Below, one piece after another: positions 24,398 through 38,000 of a DNA stretch of 64,000 nt (position 1 is the first letter of the stretch; the number at the start of each line of letters is the position of its first letter). The position numbers were made by a program, and so were the translations under genes. The notes under the pieces are model-generated. The model was not told where the DNA came from, ran no database searches, and saw nothing but the letters and a program-made list of their open reading frames with translations. The stretch spans positions 29,447,368 to 29,511,367 of the forward strand of contig OX243816.1 in NCBI GenBank assembly GCA_945859605.1. Reading direction: 5' to 3'. The stretch is from Lumbricus rubellus (Eukaryota > Annelida > Clitellata > Crassiclitellata > Lumbricidae).

Positions 24398-27300
24398 ATG
24401 ACGATGATGGCAGTGGGACAGCGGTTGGTTTGTGCCGTTGTGTGGTTCGTGTTTGTCTCGATGGACAAGTCTGCCACGAACGGCAAAGATGTTTGGAATG
24501 ACTTGGCATTGCCTGCGGAACACTTGCCTTACTATTTTTTCTCGCACAGTGAAACGAAGCGGATGTGCTTAGATGATTCCTCGTGTCCCTACAAGGTAAA
24601 GCAAACTCTTTATAAATAGGAGTTGTGTAAAACTGATGAGCGAGTGGTTAGATATATGTATCGTATACAATTACATGTAGTACATAAGTACGTATGTATA
24701 ATTGTATATAATATGTATTTATGTAATTGTGTATGTATGTTTTCATGTGATGTAGGTATTGCATGCATTTGGATTTATAGACTACTAGCTGTACCCGGCC
24801 ACGCGTTGCTGTGGCAGAAAAGACCGTCATCTGCCTCCTCCCCCGTCCCCCTCCCACTCCCCGTCTCCCTTCCCCTCCCCGTCCCCGTCCCCTCCCCGTT
24901 CCTCTTCCCCCTCCCTCCCTGTCCCCTCCCCGTTCCCCTTCCCCCTCCCCTCCCCCTCGCGTCCCCGTCCACTCCCCCTCCCCCTCCCCCTTCCCCTCAC
25001 CCTCACTCTTCCTTCTTTCCTCCCGGACAGCGACATATGCGCTATCGCGATTTTTGGGCGACTTTTGGGCAACCCTGATCGAAGTTGGTCATCTCGCGAC
25101 TTTTGGGCGACTTTACAACGTAATGTCACGATAAAAACGTTTCCGAAATCTGGCAACCCTCATGGACGTTGGGAAGTGTATAATTTGCAAATGGCGGCCG
25201 AACGGATTTCAAAGTTCTCTTTTGTGGAAAATGCTGGGTTTTTTCGAGTAAAAAGCATAATACAACACGGTTCTATTGGAATGGAAGGTGTCGTAAAATT
25301 TTCAAAACAATCGGTCCGTCAGTTATCGAGAACACTCATAACGAACTATTGGAAAGTTTCATTTTTATATATATAGATGGATAGGAAGTAGGTATGACAA
25401 TTATGGTAGGTAGGTGTGTAGGTAGATAGTGTGCTTCTCTCCATTTTTATAGTACCTTTTCAAGATCTCACGAAGCACCATCTAAGCAGTGTGCTTTAAA
25501 AAGTGAAAGTTGTCATTTGTTTTCTGTGTTAAACAGATCCTAAATGGTAAAAGTTCTCTTAGTGCTGCGATAATTTGTGGAATTAATATTAAGAGTCTTT
25601 ATTGTTGGGTCATTATTGTTTTTATACAACTTTGTTTTGCATTTTAACTAGTGCTATCTGTGAGAGCCTGTTTCTGCTTCAATTCTCAAATAGAATGTGA
25701 CAGACACCGTCAAGTGTTGGGGTTATGAAACAAGCTGTGAAGAATCGTACTGCATGTCTAGACCACGCTGTCCAGAAAATGCTCCATACGGGTGGTAGGT
25801 ATAATTATAATAGCAGTGATATGAAGTGATTCTAGGTTTTCGTGTACTTCTTATATGACTAGCCGTTCCATAGATGTAGTGCAGTTGTAGCAATTGTTGT
25901 ATGAAATTGGTTGGTAGGTAAAATTGCAGTGTGCAGCCATTGCAGTATCAAGTGCCCCAATGAATTGATGATGATTTAACTTCTTGTGTTTTGTGGTAAA
26001 ACTGCAAGTATTATGGACAGGTTGTGAAATCTGTATTTTTACAGAGGCATACACATAATTTTTTAATTCATTCGTGATACTTAGTAAAATATGTTCATGC
26101 TACTTCAACTCTTTTCCGCCGGACCGGGTCACCCATAACCTGATTAACAGGATAGGTATCAAAACAATTCCGGCTGGAAAGGGTTAAATCATACTGAGCT
26201 GGTACTCGACTACCCATCACTCCCTCATCTGAAAATGTTTATACCTGATAATGTTTATACTTCATTTTGACACTTCAGAGATGCAAAGTTTGGCTGGGAA
26301 TGTTAATAAGTGTGTTTTTAGCTTTGAAGGCAATTCAATTACGTGTGGTATGTGGATGTATCTGACAGTTGAATTTGCCATAGCTGCAGTACATGATGAA
26401 AGGACCAAACCTACTTTCAGCAGTTGTATCCCTATTAGTTTACATGTACTTAATCGCCTATCTGTCACAACTAGCATAGCCAGGCACTTAGTCAGTGTGA
26501 ACTTAATATTGAGTTCATCAACTGTAGGCGTGGCCATAGAGAAAAGCAGCTGTCTGTTGGTATCCAATTCCATCTGGCCCTTCACACAAAATGTTTTTGT
26601 CTATAATCACTAACGATTACTGCATTTATTGGCCCAGGCACAACCCTTCAGTTTGGCCTTGCACAGGTCTCTGAGTTTTTTTGTATGATCTTTCCATCTA
26701 CAGATTTTTTCAAGCTATCAATATCTATTCTTTCAAATTTCTCATTGCAAGTCTGGTTACAGCCATGTTATTTAACAATGGTTGCTCTCAGGGCAAAGAC
26801 GATAGAAGAGCAAATTGACAAGTTTTGGACCGGTGCTGACTTCGGTTATGTAAAGCAGCGACTGGATGAGTTAACCGTCTTCTGTAAACCAGAAAATCCT
26901 GTGAGTTTTTTTAAACATTTTATCCATCTCTTAATTGTAATTGAACATTTATATAGCGCTGCTCACAGATTAAGTAGCGCTCCCGACCCTAGTTAGCACT
27001 GCCGCTAACGAATAGCATAGTCTTCAGGCGTTTCCTAAACAAAGGGAGAGAAAGACTAAGAAGCTCAAGACGAAGTTTGTGAGGAAGACGGTTCCAGCAG
27101 GAGGGGCCAACACGGTTGACACGGTCCGAGAAAGAAAGAACTGGGTCCAGAGTGAAGCCCAAGTCACGAACTGTGGGAGAGAAATGGACATCAGGAAACA
27201 AAGTGCGGAGGAGCTCCATGTCGATCTTAGCAAGCTGGGCTCTGCCTCCAAGCCAGATGTATTGGAAACGTGGGTTTAACCCTTAACAGCCGAGTAGCAT

Positions 27301-30300
27301 AGTCTTGTCACCTACCCCCTGACGCCTAGCTATTTTACCATAAAACAGCCTATAAACAATTTTTTTGAAAACTTGTGCTATCTCAGTTATTTCTTGGACT
27401 AGACACATAATGTAACCACTGTTCTTTAGCATTTTATTTCCTCTTCCCATCTATCCGTCCAGTTTTAGCCCCAAAAATTTTGGGGGTACCCTAAGTTGCC
27501 CAAAATTAGACCCCTCCTCATTTTTTAAAACCTTTTCATGTTCAAGCACCTATATAAAAATATTTTCAGTGACAACATATTTAGTTTGAGCATGAAAGAT
27601 GTGCAGAAATGAATGCCAGTGAAAACACACAAACAATTTTGAATATATCTTTATAATTGAGGAAGTTATAATTTTTTTCAGTATTTAGACCCAAGTCGTA
27701 AAAGTGAGGAAAATAATAAGGAAATTGAAAAATTGTGAATTTGTGATATCTCAGTTATTTCTAGGCCTATAGACATAATGTAACCACTATTCTTTAGCAT
27801 TTTATCTCTTCTTCCTTTCTATCCATCCAGTTTTATCAGAAAAAAATTGGGGTACCCTAAGTTGCCCAAAATTAGACCCCTCCCCAATTTTTTTACTTTT
27901 TCATGTTCAAGCACAAATATGAAAATATTCTCATTGACAATATATTTAGTTTGAGCATGCAGGATGTGCAGAAATTAATGCCGGTCAAAATACAAAAACA
28001 ATTTTGAATATATCTTTATAAATGATGGAGTTATAATTTTTGTTAGTATTTAGACCCAAGTCGTAAAATTGATCATCTAAGAAAATAGAGGGAAAAAATC
28101 CAAAAATGGTGCATCATAGGTTGGACCACCACAGATGCCGGTAAATGGTATAGTTAGGGAAGAAACATGAAATTCCGATACCTGTTCAGTCCGCTCTATT
28201 GCCCCGAAGTCATAATCATCCGATAAAAGCGACCCACTTTCACCCTCACAGCGTGTGTACCGGATTATATTGGTAAAGTCGGTGTCAATGTCGGAATTTT
28301 CCTCAGCCAAGGCCACTTTACAGTCGTCACTTGAACCGTGTGACAAGTTTTCATTCTCATATTTGTCAAAATACTGCCAGGAATCGAATCTAATTCATCG
28401 AGAATTCGCCTTATTTCAGCGTCGAACAGACCACGCGCTCGCTTCGTCGCCATTTTTTCGCAAGTAAATATCCGAGATAAATGTCCGATTTGATTCGTCG
28501 ATTTACGTAATAAAATGCAAATTGTAAGGGGATCCTCCACTTATTTATATGCCTAAATATAGTATCTAGGCCAACATAACGTAAAGTCATGAAAATATAA
28601 TACATTTCATTGGTCAAAATACGTCATTATGTATGGAGTGCCGTTGTACACTTTACTGCACTCTCGGCGTCAGGCCCTAGGCAAAATCAACTACCTTTTA
28701 CTACACCGACGGTGTTTAAGGGTTAATGTTTCCAAAACATCTGTTTAGCAAATGACAATCGTAGATTTCATTGGTGTACCAAATTTAGAATTATTTAATC
28801 AGACTGTTCTGTGTAAATCTGAGGCATATAATCTTAGGACGTAGTAAGACCCAATGATATTCAGGTCTGAATTCTCTGTTAATGGTTGTTTCTGTCTTAC
28901 ATCCGCAGAATAGCATGATAGCTGTCGGTTTATTTTCTAACCCAAACCACGATAACTTTGAGTTTTTGCTAGACAATTTGTATCAATTAACTGTCTGGCT
29001 TTTGACAGTTTTGACAGCAGACACATGAGTTTGTTTGATGTTCAATTTGCTTTTGTCTGTGTTCATTGTATTATATCATTTTAACTATTTTTTTAGCTGT
29101 TGTGTACCATACTTCTGTGATTTTTAGAGGTACTTGAAAAGGAACTATATAAATATTCAGGTACAATGGTACATAATGCATACATGCATTCATACGCATG
29201 TACGTACACTTTACATACATGAATAAATATGCATTTGCATAAATACGTACATATAAGTCATATGTACATATGGTGTGTCAAATATGATCCAGTATATAGT
29301 TGTATCCATCTGTACATTTTGACCTTGCAATGTGCTTGACCTCTACACCAACTGGATGTTGTTGGTCCTGTATCGCTTTGCTGTTGCCAGTCTTTTGACT
29401 CGTCATTTTGTCACTCTGAATGGATGACATCTTCGGTCTTTGATGATTCTTTGATGATCCTTTGATGATTCTTTGATGAGTTCTTTGATGAGTTCTTTGA
29501 TGAGTTCTTTTGATTCCTTTTTCGACTGTTATCCATCATCATCAGTTATCATTGGTGAATGACGTTGCCTTTCTCTGTGTGAGGCGTTTACCGGTTCGCC
29601 GCCACATGTGGTCGGCGTTTTACTAATTGTGAGTTATGTTTCGCTTGTGAATAGCTTTGGAAATAAAAGCATGTCTTTGCGAACCCCTGAACCTGAAATT
29701 CATTGGGGAACAATTCGTTTTACATGGCCGATAATCTGGACTGCATATGAAATGGACTAAGGCGGAAATGAGCTATTTGACTATTTAAAATCTGTCCGTC
29801 CTTCCGTCCGTTCGTCCGTCCATCCAATTGTCCATCTGACCATTCGTCCATCTACCCAGCCATCCTTTCTACTGACCACCAGTCTATCCAGCTGACCACC
29901 AGCATGTCCATCTGTTCATCAGTCTTACCAACGGAGAATTATCTAGAAGCATATTGACAATTGTCCATATGTATACTGTTAGTCTGTAACTGTAACTGAT
30001 AGGTCCCGTAATATTCAATTAGCTAAATACTTCACTGTAAGTAGATAAGCTAATGAATTTGTATTTGATTGGTTAATTATTGACCCTATTCTTAATATAT
30101 TTGCAGAATCTACAAATGCCTGGTTTCTTGATGTTTGTAGTGCTCAGAACATTTGATGTAATGCAAACTCAGTTCCCGATACATGCAGAACCCTGTTAAT
30201 AAAAAGTTTCATTCTGTCAGAATAGGCTAGCGTAAGAAGTCATATTTCTACCAGATGGCGCCACAAAAGTCGGTGTCTCATCTAACTCGGGGTCTTGTCT

Positions 30301-33300
30301 GCCTCGTTTGTTTTAGACAACATCAAACAAACATTCTTTTGCCCATTCTTCTGCTCAGTTTTACAAGTATTTTACGGATTTTACGACTGTGATGATTTTC
30401 AGACAGACTCCTATCTCGCATGCTCAAGGTACGCACGGTACTGTCGAGCGAAGAAGATCTACCTAGACTTCACGAAAGCCGACCTAAACACAGGACACAA
30501 CAGGTGAGGCTGAATGGAGACCTATTAGGATACAATGCCATCTGGCATCTGTGCCTAATTAGGTGCCTCTAATCTACTTACATTTAAATCTGTTAGTCGA
30601 GTTTTATGTAATCTAGTGTAGGTGAATCTTGCCACTAATTTATATTGTATACACTATACAGATGTTGATTTGATAATGGATGTTTGGGTGAGCAATCTCT
30701 TTTTGTGACACAGTGAGCAGTTTCAAGATTCTTGGAGGTGCACACTCTAAGCCTTCTAAGGTTTTATGATGTACAGTAAGATCATTGTGCTACGTTCTTT
30801 GCTTATGCACATCAGGTTATTGCTATTATTGAAGTCTGATATAATGCATGTGACTTAGAAAGGGTCGATTGATAACATGGTATATAAATTAGCTATCATT
30901 AGACATGCCACGTGAAAGCACATGGTTCAAATCGCTGTGTATGGCGATGAACCAGACAAGGTATATCTGTTCTTGACTTTCATCCTGACGCATACGTCTG
31001 CCCGCTGATTTTGATGAGAATTGTACGATCAGAAAATGATCCAGAAATTTCAAAGCATAATTTACGTTGATTTGCTGTATGAACTGAAGGTATCGCGAAG
31101 ATTTATTCAAACCGGGTCAGATCGGAGGTCACTGTGCGATGGACCGAGACCGTCTGCTCGCAGAAGGAGAACACAAAAGCCCTCTGCAATCGTGGTATGG
31201 TCATCAACGTGATTACGATATTAAACTATGTCTGTTGCTCTCAATAATGAGTATCATTCCTTTTAGTGACACAAATTCTACAAAAAGTTTTTTAAAAATA
31301 GTTATTGACCTATGTCTGGACTCTTTTTAACTTTAAAACACTTTTTGACATTGTGTGTGTGGCAAATCTGGAGCAGGTTCACAGCACACAGGTTGGGAAA
31401 CAATCGTCTGATTAGTTGATTAATTAATTAGAGTTTGATTGACTCACACATTCTGATCAGTTGATTAATTTATTAGAGTTTGATTGACTCACACATTTGC
31501 TAAGTATGCCTTCCCAAATGATATTTTAAAATGTTTTGAAGAATAGTTTACTAAGATACCAGACCTGTGTTTTGTGGTTTAGGTTTGCCGAGATGCAGGA
31601 ATACAATTCGCTTGACTTCCGACCGATAGAGGATAAGAAATGTGATGTGATTCTAAACAAGCCGACCATTCTCATCAAACTAGATGCAGGTAATTTCATT
31701 CTCATCAAACTAGACGCAGGTAATTTTATTCTCATCAAACTAGACGCAGGTAATTTCATTTTCATCAAACTATATGCAGGTAATTTCATTCTCATCAAAC
31801 TAAATGCAGGTAATTTCATTCTCATCAAACTAGACGCAGGCAATTTTATTCTCATCAAACCCGATGGAGATAATTTGTTCTCTGCAGTTGTTTTCATTGG
31901 TTCATTGCATAATGTTTAAAGAACTGCTTGTAGTGAACCTCTGAATCTTTGCAAGACGCTGTATTGTTATGATTCAAATAGTGTGGTATAAAGTTGACTA
32001 ATCAGCACGTTTCCTTGTAACACTTTGTTCCTCTTAACATTAAACAGCGTTATGTCGGATGGACGATCTTGTACATGCAGTCCAATGTATACACCATGTC
32101 TGATGGCTGTCAGTTTATTATTGATTAGCATGTTTGCAGGGCTATTGTTTTATTTCCTAATCTGGAAATGTGTCAATAGCATACTGCTTCTTATGTTGTT
32201 GGGCATTAACAGTGTCTTTTTTGATATGTTGACATGGCATTAGCAAGCAATATTTTCGTGTAGAGATTTATCATTTTCTTTTAGTTTGTTTGTATGTGCA
32301 CTTGTTATAGCGCCCCTTCAAGCTCTCTCACTACTCAGAGGCACTCCCGAATGCAGAGCGGACACTGCATCGGAGTTTCACACAGAAGCGCTGAGCAATT
32401 GCGAGTGAAGGACTTGCCCAAGGTTCCTATGCGGTGACTTGAGGGTGGATTCGAACCTCGAACCTTCCGGCTCCAAGCTGTTAGCCTATGACATCTGTTT
32501 CTTTGAATGATATCTTTATACTTTAAAGCTTTATGTTTCTCGTGTTAGGAGTGAACATGTTTCATCATTTCTGTGACTTCATCAATCTGTATGCGTCGCA
32601 GCATCTGAATGGATCATTCAGCCGTGATATCTTCATTGTGATGTGGGATACGGTCAGTCATTCTTCTTCGACAGTCTCTCTGAGTTCAGTTGATGAAGAA
32701 AAGCATCTGTCTGGTTGATTTCAGTTGTCATTTGGTTAACCCATTCCAGCCGGAATTGTTTTGATACCTATCCTGTTAATCGGGTCATGGGTGACCCGGT
32801 CCGGCTGGAAAGGGTTAATCAAGTGCTTTTCTTACGAGTTGCTTATAGACAATCCTAGAATAAGATTTCTGAAGAAGATTATACTGTTTTTAGATATTTA
32901 TTTTGTCTTACTTCACTTGTGCATGCAGATTGGCAGACTATGATTTAAGCGGTAATCAATTGATTGTTATTGTTAATTAATTACGAATCTGTGAGGCTTT
33001 GTTTATCGTATTACAGCAATGCATTGCACATGCGTGAATTGTTCTTCCACAGAGTCCGATGTCGTATGGTGATTTCTTTCATGACACTTGGAAGGCTTTC
33101 ACTGATCATCCAATCATACATCTCAACACATGGGATAACAAAAAAGTGCGTTTACCAGTTATATTATGTATTTTTGTTTCAAATATATTTAATATAAGAA
33201 ATGCAGCATACACATACATAGTCAATTAATGTATATGATCAATGATTTGATCATCTTTTATTATTTTTATTACAAACATTTTTAATGCACCTTGGTCGCT

Positions 33301-35005
33301 CAGACATGTGAATTGGATCCTTTCAAAGGTACCAATGCAAGACTGGATGATGTTGACTTTTTGTGTCTCTGACTGGCCAGTTGACTGACTGACTGTGCTC
33401 AAGTCGTTGATTGATTCTTTGTTTAATAAATTAAAAATTGGTTTTATGGTGTTGTAGGTCTGCATAGAAGATGCCGTCTTTTCTCTCCTGGCAAGAATGA
33501 GATACGGGCTCTATTACAACATGCCGCTGGTAATTATTCAAAAATGAGTGAATGTCAGAAAGTTAAGAGGTATAGAATCGTAAACACTTCATGTGCATAA
33601 GTTTGGATAGACGACATTATTCCTTTTTCAACTTGTTTCCTCATTTTCAATCAGTGTGGTTGGCAATCAATGCATTGCATCTAGACTTCTAGATTCAGGA
33701 CAAAAACTTGCATTGTGTGAACCTTCTTGTGAGACAGTTTTCAACTGAAGAAGCATTTTCATTTGAATTCGAAGTTGCAGCTCTTTTTAGATCTGTTAGA
33801 TTTTTATCTCTATCATTTTCAATGTTTCTGAAGTTTAATTGTCTGAATACATATAATTCAAATTTAAGCCTAAATGTAGCAGCTGGTATGAAGTTGTCTA
33901 AACACGAATGAAATGTCATGGGTTTCCTTCTGCGACATCAATCAGTTCTGTAGTGAAATCCTTGTCAAATGAATTTCTTACTGGTCTGCTTCAAAGGTTA
34001 ATTGGCACGATGTAATTACTTTGCTGTAACATCGAGAAACTGTTTGTTCTATGTCTTTTCAAATGTTTTCTTCCATCCTTGGTAGATGACTTTGACTGAC
34101 TTTTTGTCATTGATTAAATCAGATTCCTGGTTGCTATGGAAGTGGGATGTTCAGAGCGTTTTCACAGCACATTCTTCACCGGTTGAACATCGCACAGAAT
34201 GGACCTCTGGTAACGCGACCATTCACCACCCAACATAATCTCATCTAAGCTAATCGAATTTGATCTAATATAATCAATTTTGGATCTGTGAAACCTGTTT
34301 GATTTTAGAAAAGTATGCTAGAACAGATTAGCTGGTTAGTGGTCTGTCCTTATACAACATGTGAAATTATCTTACCTATCCAATATTTTCCGATACAATC
34401 CAACAACTTCTAGAGTGACTGCAAATAATATCCAGCAAAGTAGTGAGGCAGAATGATTGACAAAGACGTTAACAGAAAGCTCAGAGGGGAAAAAAGAAAA
34501 CAGACGGAGAAGTGAGAAGCACAAATGCATTGCCAGGTTAGGCTACCATTGTTTGGTAGTGGTCCATTTAAGGTCTTTGTATCTGGATTAGATTAGATTT
34601 GCAGATATGATTCACAATTCTCTGATCAACTCCTTGCAGCCATGATGTTCTGATGTTCAGTTTGTTTTGTTGACCAGGAATCGAAAATTCGTGTGACGTT
34701 ACTTGCACGAAGTACCAAATATCGAAGAATACTAAACCAGGAAGAGGTTTGCTTTCTCTGATATTTTAATATATAATTGCATGTAAAATATTTCTGCTTA
34801 ACTTTCATGTGATGTACTCGGCTGTTAATTATGAGTGCAGTGTACCTCTGTTGAAAAGACATGTGATAAACAAATGTTTACTATAAATGAACTGGATGCA
34901 GTTTTAATACTATGTCATTTTTGGTATTTGGAATAAAGTTTGCAGCTGCATTCCATTTCTGTGACGAAATTCTTTAGGCTTGTGCTCATTATTATTATTA
35001 CCGGA

Positions 35006-35078
<73 letters not shown>

Positions 35079-38000
35079 ATTATTAATAATATGATTATAA
35101 ATATTATTAATTAAACTTATAAATATTATTAATTAAACTTGTAACAAGTGTAAACGAGACCGAAATGTGAATCTGAGGCCAAGAGGCTCTGCGGCTTATA
35201 GAGTTGCATATGAAATAGAAGAGATTCTTTATGCTTAATGGATGGGACAGCATTTCGTGTGATCGATGAGTAATATATTGTTTGTCTTTTTGATGATTTT
35301 CTGAGTAATGTTTATGTATGTTTATTTTTATAATAAAGTTCTTTTTTGCATTAAAAATTAACTGTTATTCTCTAGTATCTGACAGCTATGTGTTAATGAT
35401 TTCTTGTTTAGGTTGTTGCAGCTTTGAAATCTGTTGGTCAATTGGAAGTGAATGTGGTCGACTATACACAGTAAGTATTTAGTGCTAGGTTTTCTCTAAT
35501 TATCTGCAGTTAGTCCTTAGTTATCTAGGGAGTGCTTATGAAGTAGCTATGAAATAACAGCATTGCCAACACTAGGTTCACATAAACTATGAAAAGCAAG
35601 AAACAAGAATGGTTGCCAATGAGCAAATGTGGATAGAGGAGGAGACAAAATCTCTGACTATGATGATGACAGTAATGATGATGACAGTAATAAAGATGAC
35701 TGATGAATGTGATGATGATGGTATGACTTTGATGGAAATGAAAGAAAGTAATGTGAATGTTGTGTTTGTTTCTGTTTTTGCTTTTGAAGCAAGTTTCCAT
35801 TCCTTGACCAGCTTCAGGTGAGATAATTCTCAAGCATTTTTAAATGTAAAATCGGATCACTGATTTATTATTAAAAAATTCTTTTCAAGTTTACATGGAT
35901 ATTGAGAATGAATTTTCAGTTTCACGCTATGCTTCCTTCTGTTCAGTTTAACTTTATTCATGGAATTTGATGAACCAGTACATGCAATTATTCTACATAC
36001 TGTGGTATTCACAGAAAAGATTGAATAGATGAATGATGCAATCAGTGTTATTTTACTTCACAAAATAATTTCTATTTCAGTTTCAGTTCAGTTCGGGTGG
36101 AAGTAATTTCAGTTTCAGTTCAGTTTCAGTTCTCAAATAATTTCAGTTCAACTTCAACTTTGAGTTCTTAAATAATTTCAGTTCAAGTTACCGTTCTTAA
36201 ATAATTTCAGTTCAAGTTACCGTTCTTAAATAATTTCAGTTCAGGTTACCATTCTTAAGTCAGTAAGTAAATTACTTCATTTCTATAACATAGTCCAACG
36301 AAAGACTGGTTCACCGCTAATTTAAGTCAGTAAGTAAATTACTTCATTTCTATAACATAGTCCAACAAAAGACTGGTTCACCGCTAATTTAAGTCAGTAA
36401 GTAAATTACTTCATTTCTATAACATAGTCCAACGAAAGACTGGTTCACCGCTAATTTAAGTCAGTAAGTAAATTACTTCATTTCTATTTTTAGTCATAAA
36501 TGTGTATAATTTCCGTTCGGATTTTAATTATCGTTACAGTTTTTATTCAGTTCGGCATCATTTATTTCCGTTTCCGTTCAGTTTTCGTTCTTAGAATATT
36601 TTCAGTTATCATTATACTTATCGTTAACGGAATGGATTATTTTCAGTTCGACTTATCGTTTCCGTTAACGAATATAACACTGGATGCAATGCTAGATTTT
36701 TTATGTATCTTATATGACCATGCTAAACTTGTAGGATCACTTTGTTGCTGAGTTGAATAATTGTAGATCAGTTTGTGTAACAAAGTTGCTTAAATCCATC
36801 ACTATACAACTTGTTATTTATAACATTTGCTTCTTTGTCACTGATCTTGTCACTGTTATGTTCATCAGTTGCTTCTGAAAAATGCATCCAGGTCCATTCT
36901 GAGTGGATACCCGACTGCCCATTAGTCTGTTACTGGATAAAATTTACACTTGAATGAAACCTGTATGTTATTATGCACTGCATCAATTGGAATTTGTCTG
37001 TGAATAGGTGACTCACAATAGCGACATATTTATCGGAATGCATGGAGCTGGCTTGACACACATGCTCTTCCAACCGGATTGGGGAGTTGTATTTGAGCTG
37101 TAAGTATTTTCTGGTCCACCTGTTTCATTTTAGTCTAATTTATTTCAATCTTAATTTGTTTTTGTAAATTTATGTTAAGGGTTAAATAGCCCCAAATTAG
37201 CAATTCATAAATCTCTGCCATTATCCAACCTTGGACGGTCCGGACCTTTTCACTGGTTGCAACCCGTGGTCAGTTTAGTGAAGTGTGTGCCATTTCATAC
37301 AACCATTTGCAAGTATAAGTCTGCTGCTGATCTGACAGTATATAATGACCCTAAACAACTGTTTCTATTCATTTGCTAAATATGTGGTACTTGTGTCTGT
37401 TGGCAAACGAATGGTAAGTGCCTATGGCAAATAAATCAAACAAGAAAGGTAAACAGACTGTTTGAGAAAAGCTTCAGAACTTAATTTATGTTTTTAATTT
37501 ATTAAGCATTGTTCTATTACTGATTTAACTGATTCTTATAGTGGTGTAAATGTTTATAATAATTAATGCTCATGGTTGGTAAAGTGTATGTGGTCTTGAG
37601 AACTGGATTGCATATATCATGTGATTGTAAGTGCTCATTCGTGGCACAATTTTGGAAACTGTTTCACCTGTTTTATTTTGTTGTTGGACAGGTACAATTG
37701 TGATGACAAGCATTGTTATTACGACTTATCGCGACTTCGTGGTCTACGTTACATGACATGGCAGAACATGAACAAGCTTACCCAGGAAGATGAGGCAAGT
37801 TACACAGACACTGATTATTATTTTCATGTTAACAGTCTGCATTCTGTGATTTAAAATCAACTATTTTACTCCTTTCACAGATGTTTTTATTGCAAAAATT
37901 ATACACATATTGCTGTGACTGCATTTAGTTTTGTTTTTAAATTTATCTGAATTTTTCATTTTTATCTGATTGATAAATTTTCTGAATTTTTCCATTTTAA

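Noticed and set aside
24623..25156. 151-aa P/L/S-rich ORF and opposing G/R-rich ORFs
   Set aside because: They come from the C/T-only tract of a dispersed repeat in an EOGT intron.
29795..29880. Regulatory CCGT/CCAT element
   Set aside because: It is ordinary imperfect tetranucleotide repeat sequence.
31021..31330. Two overlapping 63-aa ORFs at EOGT exon 5
   Set aside because: Only 31090-31194 in one frame fits the EOGT sequence and splice sites; the remainder is intron.
35525..35833. 102-aa H/S/F-rich minus-strand ORF in an EOGT intron
   Set aside because: It is the reverse reading of GATGATGA-type simple sequence and overlaps EOGT exon 13 on the other strand.
36060..36490. CRISPR-like array
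   Set aside because: Units are directly adjacent with no unique spacers, and the DNA is from an animal nucleus.
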